Notes: generated by a model not told the origin, from the letters alone. A stretch of 52,483 nt of DNA from Planctomycetota bacterium (GCA_021809185.1 JAKBAI010000007.1:1-52483), one strand, 5' to 3'; shown: positions 38,495-48,709, counted from the stretch's first letter. Numbers and translations: made by a program.

Positions 38495-38999
38495 CGCCAT
38501 CCCAAGGCAAGTGGCATTGACGAAATCCCTAGCAAATAAGCTAATTCTGGGAAATACCTCAGCTAATTTATACGCCATTTATGCGCCGTTATGCGCCATC
38601 CCAAGGCAAGCGGTGTTGACGAAATCCCTAGCAAATAAGCTAATTCTAGGAAATACCTCAGCTAATTTATACGCCGTTTATGCGCCGTTATGCGCCATCC
38701 CAAGGCAAGCGGTGTTAACGAAAACCCTTGGAAATAAGCTAATTCTAGGAAATACCTCAGCTAATTTATACGCCGTTTATGCGCCGTTATGCGCCGTTAT
38801 GCGCCATCCCAAGGCAGACGGCGTTGACGAAATCCCTTGGAAATAAGCTAGTTTTGGGAAATACCTCAGCTAATTTATACGCCATTTATGCGCCGTTATG
38901 CGCCATCCCAAGGCAGACGGCGTTGACGAAAACCCTTGGAAATAAGCTAATTCTGGGAAATACCACGGCTAAGTTATACGCCATTTTTGCGCCGTTATG
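38495..38999. repeat. Five-copy tandem array with a 99-bp period
   Basis: Units start at 38495, 38594, 38693, 38802 and 38901 with cgccatcccaaggca; the third unit carries an extra 10 bases (a second gcgccgttat), making it 109. Unit differences are scattered and often change the amino acid in the plus frame, so it is not read as a protein, even though 99 is a multiple of three and gives long open frames. On the minus strand each unit holds a 32-codon ATG...TAA frame. It lies upstream of the OLD gene. Confidence 0.85.
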
Positions 39000-39521
39000 C
39001 GCCATTTTGGCCTTCATCTTGTCTTTAGTTGACCGCCCTGGAAACCGGTGTCCGGCCTTACGCTTTCCCTTTGGCGTCTTTCTTCTCGAGCGGAAACAGC
39101 TCGAGCGGCTTATTTGTCATCTCTTATTTGTCGTCCTCCCCATCTTATCAAACACAACCAGATTCCTCGAATGGGAAGATGTTCAACATGTCGAAGAGAA
39201 AGCTATCTGTGTCGATCATTTCCGCCTTGGACAAAATGGAAACGCCTGTGACTATCCAGTTGCGGGACCGAATGCTGACCATGTGGTTCTGTTCGGGTTA
39301 CGGTGAAATTGTCGTCGTAGTGGTCATGGTAGCGTACCTCTAGATTCAAAAACAGTAGGTTTTACGCTTTATTTCATGCGGGTCTTCTTACTCGCCGCTG
39401 TTACCTTATTCAGCAAGGAATTGAGATCTTTCTTCTTGAATAGAAAGAGTGAACCTCATCGTCAATACAAAAAAATATCATAAACCACTTGATCGATTGT
39501 ATAAATCTATTGTCCCTTCCT
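39000..39521. other. Region without a supported gene between the 99-bp array and the IS remnant
   Basis: Frames of 67-175 codons at 38779-39343 overlap each other and begin in the repeats. A 44-codon minus-strand stretch (MVSIRSRNWIVTGVSILSKA and on, about 39150-39280) reads like real protein but is too short to assign. Possibly eroded genes. Confidence 0.3.
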
Positions 39522-39689
39522 TCATTCTTTCTCCCCATCTGATCCCCAGGTTTTCTTTTCTTTCATCAAGCGGATCGCCGACTTACCAAATAGACTGCGG
39601 GAGGTGTTCGTTTTTCGTTTGGTTGCCATGATTCTCCCTTTTTTACGCTACCAAATTACCTTAGCTGGAGATCCACTTTTCGTGGTTCA
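39522..39689 (-). mobile_element. Left-end remnant of an IS3-family element with orfA start
   Basis: On the minus strand an ATG at 39629, with GGGAG before it, opens a 35-codon frame MATKRKTNTSRS...LFGKSAIRLMKEKKT that resembles the start of IS3-family OrfA (consensus of the type TYSPEFKAKVALEALKEEKT) and then ends at TGA 39522-39524. The 60 bases before the ATG, from TGAACCACG at 39689 inward, align with the bases before the second remnant at 48788-49131, including tggatc, agctaag and gcaaccaaacgaaa. Only the element's 5' end survives. Confidence 0.65.
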
Positions 39690-39709
39690 GTATAGCATCT
39701 CTCGACTCT

Positions 39710-39737
39710 TTTTCATTTCGATAGGATTTGCTATAAT
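39710..39737 (+). promoter_or_regulatory. Putative sigma-70 promoter of the first WD40 gene
   Basis: TTTTCA at 39710-39715, 16-base spacer, TATAAT at 39732-39737, 60 bases before ATG 39798. The same block is conserved before the paralogue (44735-44762). Confidence 0.5.
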
Positions 39738-39797
39738 AAATATGATTATAAGCACTGATTAATCTGAACTAAACGATGACTTCCCTAGGAATCTTCC

Positions 39798-42700
39798 ATG
39801 GATCCCCTCTTTCGTTGTATCTATCCAGATTGTAATAAAGTATCTGTTTTTCCCATCGAAATGTTCTGTCCTATCTGTCATCGGTTGTGCCGCTGTCCTC
39901 ATGGCGATTGTCGATCGGTACTCGATAGCGAATCGCTTGCTGATATCTGCCCCAAGTGCCAAAAATCGATGAAGGCTACTCTTACTCAACCCATCATGGA
40001 AGATGTTGTTTCAACTGCTCTTCTTCAGATTCAACCCTATCGGAATGAACATGGTCCTCAACCAACTGCACTTAGTCCTGCGAACAAAGAGAACGATCAG
40101 TTTACCAAAGATCTGCGCCGATTAGAGATTCAGGAACCGGCGTTAGCACCTCCTTTAACACGCAATCAAAAACTCGTACGCTGGTTCAAAAAGAATCCAG
40201 TAATTGCTAGCAAGACCAATCTGATTGCTCTTTTACTGCTAATAACTGCCATCATCATCTTTTTTCTCGCGATCCGAACTAATTCCGAGGCCACTCGAGC
40301 TGTCCAATCCTCTAAGAAAGCTCAAGAGCAGATTCGATTGCTGGGCATCGAAAAAGAAAATGCAGTCCAAGAAAATAAAGCAATAGATAAACAGCTCGGG
40401 ATCAGTCAAGATAATCTGCGCAATGGTTACTATACTCGAATGATCGGCTTGCACGAAGGGGATTGCTCAGCGGCGGAGACCCTTCGTTGGCTTGAAGATC
40501 CGAATATCTTTCCACTAGACAAACGCGATTTAGCTTGGAATTTTTATGCGAACTATTATCATCGCCGTCTTCCTAAAACGCTCAATGGCCATTCTGGTCC
40601 TGTCCGTTGTTCCACGCTGAGTAGCGATGGCAAGACTCTCATCACTGGATCAGATGATGGCACCGCCCTCATCTGGGATTTGACTACAGAGCAACAACGG
40701 GCCGTCCTCAAAGGCCATACGGGGCCTATCCGTTGTCTAACACTGAGTAAGGATGGCAAAACCCTTTTCACCGGTTCAAAAGATCACACCATCCGCATCT
40801 GGGACGTGGCCACAGCTCAACAGCGGGCCGTCCTCAACGGCCATACGGATCAGATCAGTTGTTTAAGGTTGAGTAATGATGGTAAGATGATTATCACCGG
40901 CTCCCAAGATAACACCGCTCGCATTTGGGACGTGGCCACAGCTCAACAACGGGCCGTCCTCAAAGGTCATACGGATGGGATCAGTTGTTTAACACTGAGT
41001 ATTGACGACAAGATGATCATCACCGGATCCGAGGATAAAACTGCCCGCATTTGGGATGCGGTCACCGGTCAACAACGTTTCGTTCTTAAGGGTCATACTA
41101 GTTTTATCAGTTGTCTAACACTGAGTAGGGATGGCAACTCCCTCATCACCGGATCCGAGGATAAAACCGCTCGCATCTGGGATACAGTCACGGGGCAACA
41201 ACGTTTTGTTCTTAATGGCCATACCGGTCCTATCAGTTGTCTAGCGTTGAGTAGGGATGGCAACTCCCTCATCACTGGATCAGAAGATAACACCGTCCGT
41301 ATCTGGGATGTTGCCTCAGGTCAACAACGTCTCGTCTTGGAGGGCCATACGGATGGGATCAGTTGTTTAAAGCTGAGCAGTGATGGTAACTCCCTCATCA
41401 CTGGTTCTTTGGATAACACCGCCCGCATCTGGGATGTTGCCTCAGGGCAACAACGTTTCGTACTCAAGGGGCATACGGATAGGATCTTATGTCTAACACT
41501 GAGTAGGGATAGCAAAACGCTCTTCACCGGATCAGCAGATGACATGATCTGTATCTGGGATGTTGCCACGGGGCAAGAACGCGCTCTGCTCAAGGGCCAT
41601 TCTGGTGTGATCAACTGTCTAACGCTGAGTTGGGATAACAAAATGCTCTTCACCGGATCGGATGATAACACCGCCCGCATCTGGGATGTGGCCACAGGTC
41701 AACAACGTTTCGTCCTCAAGGGCCATACTAAAAAGATCAGTTGTTTAACGCTGAGTAGCGATGGCAAGACTCTCATCACCGGCTCAGATGATGGCACCGC
41801 TCGTATCTGGGATGTGGCCACCGGTCAAGAACGTGCCGTCCTCAAGGGCCATACTAGAGCGATCAGTTGTCTAACCCTGAGTAGAGATGGTAAAACGCTA
41901 ATTACTGGATCAGAAGATAAAACTGCTCGCATCTGGGATGTAATCACAGGTCAACAACGTTTCGTCCTCAGGGGGCATACGGATTGGATCACTTGTTTAG
42001 CTTTGAGTAGCGATGGTAAGATGATCATCACCGGTTCTTTAGATAAAACCGCCCGCATCTGGGATGTAGCTACAAGTCAACAACGTTTCGTCCTCGATGG
42101 CCATATGGATGCTATTTGGTGTTTAATGTTGAGTAGCGATGGTAAGATGATCATCACCGGATCGGATGACAAAACCGCGCGCATCTGGGATGTGGTCTCA
42201 GGGCAGCAACGTACAATCCTTTATGGCCATACCGGTCCTATCAGATGTATAACGCTGAGTAACGACAGCAAAACGCTCATCACTGGATCCTGGGATAAAA
42301 CCGCTCGCATCTGGGATGTGACCACAGGCCAACAACGTTTCGTTCTCAATGACCATACGAAAAGGATCAGTTGTCTAATGCTGAGTAACGATGGCAAAAC
42401 CCTCTTCACTGGTTCGAATGATAACATCGTTCGCATCTGGGATATGGATACGGGCCAACAACGAGCACACCTCAAGGGCCATACCGATTGGATCACTTGT
42501 TTAGCTTTGAGTAACGATGGTAAGATGATCGTCACCGGCTCAGTGGATAAAAGCGCACGCATCTGGGATGTGGCCACCGTTCAACAACCTACAGTTTTCA
42601 AGGGCCATACCGATTCTATCACTTGTCTAACGCTGAGCAGTGATGGCAAAACACTGTTTACAGGCTCAGTAGATAACACCGTCCGTATCTGGGATGTGGC

Positions 42701-44645
42701 ATCAGCTCAACAACGATACGTTCTCCATGGCCATACTGGTCCTATCACTTGTCTGACGCTGAGTAGGGATGGTAAGATGATCATCACCGGATCACGAGAT
42801 AAAACCGTCCGCATCTGGGATGTGGACACCCATCAAGAACGTGCAGTCCTCAAGGGCCATACGGATGGTATCAGGTGTTTAACGTTGAGTAGAGATGAAA
42901 AAACGCTCGCCACCGGATCAGAGGATAACACCGCGCGCATCTGGAATGTAGCTACGGGGCAACAACGATACGTTCTCCATGGCCATACTGGTTCTATCAG
43001 TTGTATAGTGCTGAGTATTGTTAGTAAGATGATCATCACCGGATCAGAGGATAGCACCATACGCATCTGGAATGCCGCTACAGGTCAACAACGCGCAGTC
43101 CTCAAAGGTCATTCGGCTCCTATCCTGTGTTTAACTCTAAGGAACGATGACACAACGCTCATCACCGGATCAGCGGATACAACCGCCCGCATCTGGGATG
43201 TAGTCACAGGGAAACAACGTTTCGTGCTCAAAGGCCATAATGCCTTTATCGACTGTTTAACACTGAGTAGCGATGGCACAACGCTCATCACTGGATCTAG
43301 AGATAACACGATCCGTATCTGGGATGTGGCCACGGGGCAACAACGTACAGTCCTCAAAGGCCATACGGGGCTTATCTGGTGTTTAACGTTGAGTAGTGAT
43401 GACAAAACCCTCATTACAGTATCAGGGGATAACACGGTCCGTATCTGGGATGTGGCCACGGGGCAACAACGTACCGTTCTCAAGAACCAGACTGATTTTA
43501 TCACTTGTCTAACACTGAGTAGCGATGGTAAGATGATCTTCACCGCAGGGGGTAACACGGCCCACATCTGGGATATGGCCTCAGGGCAACAACGGGCAGT
43601 CCTCAAATGCGCTACGGAGAGGCCCTATAATCTAACGTTCCTTAGCGATGGCAAAACGCTCATCACCACCGGATCAGGGGATAATATGGCCCGCATCTGG
43701 GATGTGGCTACGGGGCAACTACGGGCTTTCTTCAATGTTGGTCCTATCACTTGTCTAGCACTGAGTAGCGATGGCAAAACCCTCATCACCTGTTCAGGAG
43801 ATTTCCTTAATCCCTTTACCGAATCGGAGGATAATTCTATCCGCATCTGGGATGTAAGTACAGGGCAACAACAGGCTCTCCTCAAGGGGCATACTCGTCC
43901 TATTAGTTATTTAACGCTGAGTAACGACAGCAAAACGCTCATCACCAGTTCTTGGGATGACACTGTCCGCATCTGGGATGTGGCCACGGGTCAACAACGG
44001 TCTCTCCTCAATGTTGGTCCTATCAGTTGTCTAACACTGAGTAGGGATGGCAAATCGCTCTTCACCGGATCAGGGAATTTCATTAACCCCTTCACCGAAT
44101 CGGGGGATAATTCTATCCGCATCTGGGATGTAAGAACTGGTCAACAACGTTTCGTCCTCAAGGGTCATAAGGATACTATCAGTTCTCTAACGCTGAGTAG
44201 GGATGGCAAAACGATCATCACTAGGTCAAATGATAACACCGCGCGCATCTGGGATGTTGCCACTGGGCAACAACGTTTCGTCCTCAAGGGTCATACGGAT
44301 ACTATCAGTTGTCTAACGCTGAGTAATGATGGCAAAACTATCATTACTGGATCAGGGGATAGCACTGTTCGTATCTGGGACGTGGCTACAGGTCAACAAC
44401 GGGTAATCCTCAATGGCCATACAAATGGGATCACTTGTCTAACGCTGAGTAGTGATGGTAAGATGATCTTCACCGGATCCTGGGATAACACTGTGCGTGT
44501 CTGGGATATCGCCACTGGGCAACAACTGGCTCTTCTCAAGGGACATACAGGTCTAATCAGTTATTTAATGCTGAGTAGCGATGACAAAACACTCATCACC
44601 GGATCAATTGATGGCACCGCCCGCATCTGGGATGTAGCCCCATGA
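39798..44645 (+). CDS. Giant membrane-anchored WD40 protein lacking the kinase domain of its paralogue
   Basis: 1615 residues. The N-terminal zinc-ribbon-like region has Cys pairs C7/C12, FCPICHRLCRCPHGDC and CPKC (to residue 54). It is followed by a short linker, the DLRRLEI segment (105-111), a TM helix (about 141-160), a coiled-coil (about 161-207), a conserved GLHEGDCSAAETLRWL / RDLAWNFYANYYHRR module, and 32 WD40 repeats of about 42 residues from residue 262 to the end. The paralogue at 44810 has a full Ser/Thr kinase between the zinc-ribbon and DLRRLEI; here about 285 residues are missing in frame, so the protein cannot phosphorylate. Blades are near-identical (CLTLSSDGKTLITGS-D-TARIWDVATGQQR-VLKGHT) and vary at few places. 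The ORF is intact over 4.8 kb. Start shared with the paralogue. Confidence 0.93.
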   Translation: MDPLFRCIYPDCNKVSVFPIEMFCPICHRLCRCPHGDCRSVLDSESLADICPKCQKSMKATLTQPIMEDVVSTALLQIQPYRNEHGPQPTALSPANKENDQFTKDLRRLEIQEPALAPPLTRNQKLVRWFKKNPVIASKTNLIALLLLITAIIIFFLAIRTNSEATRAVQSSKKAQEQIRLLGIEKENAVQENKAIDKQLGISQDNLRNGYYTRMIGLHEGDCSAAETLRWLEDPNIFPLDKRDLAWNFYANYYHRRLPKTLNGHSGPVRCSTLSSDGKTLITGSDDGTALIWDLTTEQQRAVLKGHTGPIRCLTLSKDGKTLFTGSKDHTIRIWDVATAQQRAVLNGHTDQISCLRLSNDGKMIITGSQDNTARIWDVATAQQRAVLKGHTDGISCLTLSIDDKMIITGSEDKTARIWDAVTGQQRFVLKGHTSFISCLTLSRDGNSLITGSEDKTARIWDTVTGQQRFVLNGHTGPISCLALSRDGNSLITGSEDNTVRIWDVASGQQRLVLEGHTDGISCLKLSSDGNSLITGSLDNTARIWDVASGQQRFVLKGHTDRILCLTLSRDSKTLFTGSADDMICIWDVATGQERALLKGHSGVINCLTLSWDNKMLFTGSDDNTARIWDVATGQQRFVLKGHTKKISCLTLSSDGKTLITGSDDGTARIWDVATGQERAVLKGHTRAISCLTLSRDGKTLITGSEDKTARIWDVITGQQRFVLRGHTDWITCLALSSDGKMIITGSLDKTARIWDVATSQQRFVLDGHMDAIWCLMLSSDGKMIITGSDDKTARIWDVVSGQQRTILYGHTGPIRCITLSNDSKTLITGSWDKTARIWDVTTGQQRFVLNDHTKRISCLMLSNDGKTLFTGSNDNIVRIWDMDTGQQRAHLKGHTDWITCLALSNDGKMIVTGSVDKSARIWDVATVQQPTVFKGHTDSITCLTLSSDGKTLFTGSVDNTVRIWDVASAQQRYVLHGHTGPITCLTLSRDGKMIITGSRDKTVRIWDVDTHQERAVLKGHTDGIRCLTLSRDEKTLATGSEDNTARIWNVATGQQRYVLHGHTGSISCIVLSIVSKMIITGSEDSTIRIWNAATGQQRAVLKGHSAPILCLTLRNDDTTLITGSADTTARIWDVVTGKQRFVLKGHNAFIDCLTLSSDGTTLITGSRDNTIRIWDVATGQQRTVLKGHTGLIWCLTLSSDDKTLITVSGDNTVRIWDVATGQQRTVLKNQTDFITCLTLSSDGKMIFTAGGNTAHIWDMASGQQRAVLKCATERPYNLTFLSDGKTLITTGSGDNMARIWDVATGQLRAFFNVGPITCLALSSDGKTLITCSGDFLNPFTESEDNSIRIWDVSTGQQQALLKGHTRPISYLTLSNDSKTLITSSWDDTVRIWDVATGQQRSLLNVGPISCLTLSRDGKSLFTGSGNFINPFTESGDNSIRIWDVRTGQQRFVLKGHKDTISSLTLSRDGKTIITRSNDNTARIWDVATGQQRFVLKGHTDTISCLTLSNDGKTIITGSGDSTVRIWDVATGQQRVILNGHTNGITCLTLSSDGKMIFTGSWDNTVRVWDIATGQQLALLKGHTGLISYLMLSSDDKTLITGSIDGTARIWDVAP

Positions 44646-44734
44646 TCATAGGAAGCTGGTTGCAGCTCGCGTGAACCCAGAAATAATGAAGAATCCTCGG
44701 GATTAAACCAACCCCCTTTGCTTCTCTCGCCTCT

Positions 44735-44762
44735 TTTCCATTTCGATAGGATTTGCTATACT
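44735..44762 (+). promoter_or_regulatory. Putative promoter of the kinase-WD40 gene
   Basis: TTTCCA at 44735-44740, 16-base spacer, TATACT at 44757-44762. It is a copy of the promoter region before the first WD40 gene; that copy has about 13 more bases between here and the ATG. The -10 here (TATACT) is one change from the TATAAT of the first copy. Confidence 0.45.
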
Positions 44763-44809
44763 AAATATGATTAATCTGAACTAAACGATGACTTCCCTAG
44801 GAATTTTCC

Positions 44810-47800
44810 ATGGATCCCCTCTTTCGTTGTATCTATCCAGATTGTAATAAAGTATCTGATCTTCCCATCGAAATGTTCTGTCCTATCTGTCATCGGTTGT
44901 GCCGCTGTCCTCATGCCGATTGTCGATCAGTACTCGATAGCGAATCGCTTTCTTTTTGCCCTAAATGTCATCGTGAAATTCAGATGAATCCTGCCTCGCT
45001 GATTCCTTTGGATAAATTGAAATCAAGCCAGGCTACGTTCTTTATGTCTAATGATCCAACCCATGCGGATCAGATTCATTCTCTTTCTCAGAAAGGTGGG
45101 TCGTTGACCCCGCATCGAACTGATCCGAATCATATACCGACCGTTTCAAGAGTCTCTCTCCAGTCTCAAATCGATCCGAATCATACACCGACCGTTTCAA
45201 GAGTCTCTCTCCAGTCTCAAATCGATCCGAACGGCGATGATCCTCAAACGACTGCTCTTCGTCCCGCTAACACAGAGACCGATCCCCCCATTCGAACTGA
45301 TTCCCTTGGTCGGATTGGTCGATTTATTCTCAAAGAGCAGATCGGTCGCGGGGCCTTCGGTGCTGTCTATAAAGCTTTCGATCCTCGCCTCAAACGCGAT
45401 GTCGCTATCAAACTCCTGCAAAAAATCTCTAACGAAGATTCCCTCGAAGCTCGCCGCTTCGAACGAGAAGCTCAAGTCGCTGCCGATTTACGTCATCCTA
45501 ATCTTGTCCCTGTTCATGAAAGTGGCATCGAACAAGGACAAGCTTTTATCGTCATGGGCTATTTTCAGGGGGGAACGCTCAAAAAATATCTCCAGATTGA
45601 CTCTAACCCGGAGAATCGTTGCCAACTACTCCCCTTTGTAATCGTTGCTCAAATCGTTCGTGAGATTGCCGAAGGACTTGCCTACGCCCATTCCAAAAAA
45701 GTGATCCACCGCGATATTAAACCCGCTAATATCTTACTCGACAAGATAGAACATGACTCAAGCAAAGGTTCGTCAACCTCTTCTAAAATCAAACCTCTTA
45801 TTGCAGACTTTGGTTTAGCCTATCAAGAATCAGCTACAAGAGAGACTCTAGAAAAGGGAGTTGCTGGGACCATTGCTTATATGGCCCCGGAACAAATTAA
45901 CTCGAAACAGTGCTTTGCCAGTGATCAGTATTCCCTTGGGATTATTTTCTACCAAATGCTCACGGGGGTTTTGCCCTTCACCGGTTCCACTAAAGTCGTT
46001 CTCGATGCTCATGAACATCGGCCTCCTCCACTACCACAATCTCTGCGACTAGAAATTCCCGCGGATTACCAAGCGGTTTGTTTGAAATGTCTCGAAAAAG
46101 ATCCTAAAGATCGCTATGAAAACTGTTATCTACTTGCAGAAGATCTGCGCCGATTAGAAATTGGGGAACCGACTTTAGCACGCCCTTTAACACACAAACA
46201 AAAATTCCAGAGGTGGGTCAAAAAGAATCCGGTGATTGCGAGCTTGAGCGGCTCGATTGCTTTTTTACTACTAATAACTGCCATCATCACTTCTTTTCTC
46301 ACCATACGAGCTAATTCTGAGGCCGTTCGGGCTGACCAAGCTGCCAAAGAAGCTGGTCAAGAAACTAAGAAAGCTCAAGAGCAGACTCGATTGCTGGCAA
46401 TCGAAAAAGAGCATGTGCTCCAGGCAAATAAAGCAACAGAACAACAGCTCGGGATCACTCAAGACAATCTGCGCAGTGTATACTATACTCGAATGATCGG
46501 CTTGCACGAAGGGGATTACTCAGCGGAGGACATCCTCGGCTGGCTTTATAATCCGAAGATCTTTCCGGTAGAGAAACGTGATTTAGCTTGGAATTTTTAT
46601 GCAAACTATTATCATCGCCGAATTCCCAAAATCCTCAATAATCATACCGCTGAGATCAGGTGCTTAACTCTGAGTAGCGATGGTAAGATGATCATCACCG
46701 GATCAGCGGATAACACGGCCCGCATCTGGGATGTTACCACAGGTCAACAAAAAGCAGTCCTCAAGGGCCATACAAAGCCTATCAATTGTTTAACGTTGAG
46801 TAGCGATGGCAACTCCCTTATCACCGGATCAGGGGATAAAACTGTCTGCATCTGGGATGTAACCTCGGGGCAACAACGTTTCGTCCTCAAGGGGCATTCT
46901 CATTGGATCAATTGTTTAACTTTGAGTAGGAATGGTAAAACGCTTATCACCGGATCAGCGGATAACACTGTCCGCATCTGGGATGTGGCCACAGGGCAAC
47001 AACGTTCCGTCCTCAAGGACCACACTGATCCTATCAGTTGTCTAATGCTGAGTAGGGATGGCAAAACGCTAATCACCGGATCAAATGATAACACCGCTCG
47101 TATCTGGGATGTGGCTACGGGGCAACAACGTTTCGTTCTCAAAGGGCATTCTGATTGGATCAGTTGTCTAACGCTGAGTAGGGATGACAAAACGCTAATC
47201 ACCGGTTCTTTGGATAAAACTGCCCGCATCTGGGATGTGGACTCAGGGTTACAAAGAGGTCTCCTCAATGGCCATACTGATTCTATTTGGTGTTTAACTT
47301 TGAGTAGCGATGGCAAAACAGTCATCACTGGATCATTTGATAACACGGCTCGCATCTGGGATGTGGCATCAGCTCAACAACGTACAGTCCTCAATGGCCA
47401 TACTGCTTGGATCAGGTGTTTAACCCTGAGTAACGATGGCAAAACGCTCATCACTGGTTCAGATGATAAAACGGCCCGCATCTGGGATGTGGCCACGGGT
47501 CAAGAACGTGCCGTCTTCAAGGGCCATACGGGGCCTATCTATTTTTTAACACTGAGTAACGATGGTAAGATGATCATCACAGGATCATTGGATAAAACCG
47601 CCCGCATCTGGGATGTGGTGATAGGTCAACAACGTATCGTCCTCAAGGGCCATACGAGGCCTATCTGGTGTTTAACTCTGAGCCGCGATGGCAGAACACT
47701 CATTACAGGATCATCGGATAAAACGGCCCGCATCTGGGATGTCGCCACGGGGCAACAACGTACAGTCCTCAAGGGCCATACCGGTTTTATCGAATGTATA

Positions 47801-48679
47801 ACACTGAGTAGGGATGGCAAAACGATCATCACGGGATCACAGGATAACACCGCTCGCATCTGGGATATGGCCACTGGGCAACAGCGTTTCGTTCTTAAGA
47901 GCCATACTTCTCCTATCCGTTGTCTAACGCTGAGTAGCGATGACAAAACGCTCATCACCGGATCAGATGATAAAACTGTTCGCATCTGGGATGTAGGCAC
48001 AGGTCAACAACGTTTCTTGCTCAACGCCCATACAGGTTCTATCACTTGTTTAACACTGAGTAGCGATGACAAAATAATCATCACTGGCTCAGCGGATAAA
48101 ACTATCCGCATTTGGGATGTGGCTACAGGTCAACAACGTACAGTCCTCAAGGGCCATACTAATTATATCGATTGTATAACGCTGAGTAGAGATGGCAAAA
48201 CGCTGATCACCTCCTCATTGGATAGTACTATCCGTATCTGGGATGTAGTCACAGGTCAACAACGTTTCGTTCTCAAAGGCCATACGGATCGGATCAATTG
48301 TCTAACGCTGAGTAGGGATGGTAAGATGATCATCACAGGTTCATTGGATAGTACTGTTCGCATCTGGGATGCGACTACTGGTCAACAACGGTTCGTCCTC
48401 AATGGTCATACTGCTCCTATTTATTGTCTAAAGCTGAGTGGGGATGACAAAACACTCTTCACCGGTTCACAGGATAAAACTGTTTGTATCTGGGATGTGA
48501 CCACAGGGCAACAACGAGCTCTCCTCAAGGGCCATACGGATACCGTCCGGTGTCTAACGCTGAGTAGAGATAGCAAAACGCTTGTCACAGGATCTTGGGA
48601 TAATACTGCCCACATCTGGGATTTATCACCACCACCGAAGGAAACTGTTCCGCAATCGCCTGTACCCAAATTAAACTGA
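44810..48679 (+). CDS. Zinc-ribbon/Ser-Thr kinase/WD40 membrane protein
   Basis: 1289 residues. Zinc-ribbon-like N-terminus (Cys pairs to residue 53). A linker holds a 17-residue tandem duplication (TVSRVSLQSQIDPN, residues 108-141). Full Hanks-type kinase at about 170-449: glycine loop IGRGAFGAVY (178-187), K201 in VAIK, HRDIKPAN (H300-R-D302), DFG (333-335), APEQ. A TM helix lies at about 481-500, then a coiled-coil, then 16 WD40 repeats from about residue 609. The expected topology is a cytoplasmic kinase with WD40 blades on the other side of the membrane, sensing a ligand or partner. It is the complete version of the family whose first copy lacks the kinase and whose third copy is cut off. 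The end of the gene is only 30 bases from the third ATG. Confidence 0.95.
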   Translation: MDPLFRCIYPDCNKVSDLPIEMFCPICHRLCRCPHADCRSVLDSESLSFCPKCHREIQMNPASLIPLDKLKSSQATFFMSNDPTHADQIHSLSQKGGSLTPHRTDPNHIPTVSRVSLQSQIDPNHTPTVSRVSLQSQIDPNGDDPQTTALRPANTETDPPIRTDSLGRIGRFILKEQIGRGAFGAVYKAFDPRLKRDVAIKLLQKISNEDSLEARRFEREAQVAADLRHPNLVPVHESGIEQGQAFIVMGYFQGGTLKKYLQIDSNPENRCQLLPFVIVAQIVREIAEGLAYAHSKKVIHRDIKPANILLDKIEHDSSKGSSTSSKIKPLIADFGLAYQESATRETLEKGVAGTIAYMAPEQINSKQCFASDQYSLGIIFYQMLTGVLPFTGSTKVVLDAHEHRPPPLPQSLRLEIPADYQAVCLKCLEKDPKDRYENCYLLAEDLRRLEIGEPTLARPLTHKQKFQRWVKKNPVIASLSGSIAFLLLITAIITSFLTIRANSEAVRADQAAKEAGQETKKAQEQTRLLAIEKEHVLQANKATEQQLGITQDNLRSVYYTRMIGLHEGDYSAEDILGWLYNPKIFPVEKRDLAWNFYANYYHRRIPKILNNHTAEIRCLTLSSDGKMIITGSADNTARIWDVTTGQQKAVLKGHTKPINCLTLSSDGNSLITGSGDKTVCIWDVTSGQQRFVLKGHSHWINCLTLSRNGKTLITGSADNTVRIWDVATGQQRSVLKDHTDPISCLMLSRDGKTLITGSNDNTARIWDVATGQQRFVLKGHSDWISCLTLSRDDKTLITGSLDKTARIWDVDSGLQRGLLNGHTDSIWCLTLSSDGKTVITGSFDNTARIWDVASAQQRTVLNGHTAWIRCLTLSNDGKTLITGSDDKTARIWDVATGQERAVFKGHTGPIYFLTLSNDGKMIITGSLDKTARIWDVVIGQQRIVLKGHTRPIWCLTLSRDGRTLITGSSDKTARIWDVATGQQRTVLKGHTGFIECITLSRDGKTIITGSQDNTARIWDMATGQQRFVLKSHTSPIRCLTLSSDDKTLITGSDDKTVRIWDVGTGQQRFLLNAHTGSITCLTLSSDDKIIITGSADKTIRIWDVATGQQRTVLKGHTNYIDCITLSRDGKTLITSSLDSTIRIWDVVTGQQRFVLKGHTDRINCLTLSRDGKMIITGSLDSTVRIWDATTGQQRFVLNGHTAPIYCLKLSGDDKTLFTGSQDKTVCIWDVTTGQQRALLKGHTDTVRCLTLSRDSKTLVTGSWDNTAHIWDLSPPPKETVPQSPVPKLN

Positions 48680-48709
48680 ACTAAGCTATAAATCCCCTAG
48701 GAATCTTCG

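Noticed and set aside
38308-38999. Type III toxin-antitoxin RNA locus (tandem repeats then nuclease gene)
   Set aside because: The OLD protein is not a ToxN-type RNase, the 99-bp unit is too long, and the terminator faces the wrong way.
38469-39306. Two open frames of 125 and 175 codons through the 99-bp array
   Set aside because: Opened by the codon-multiple period; the frame breaks at the 10-bp insertion and substitutions are largely amino-acid changing.
43109-43606. Many minus-strand frames within the WD40 genes
   Set aside because: They are mirror frames of the WD40 repeats (recurring PSLLSVRQ, PVATSQMR), not genes.
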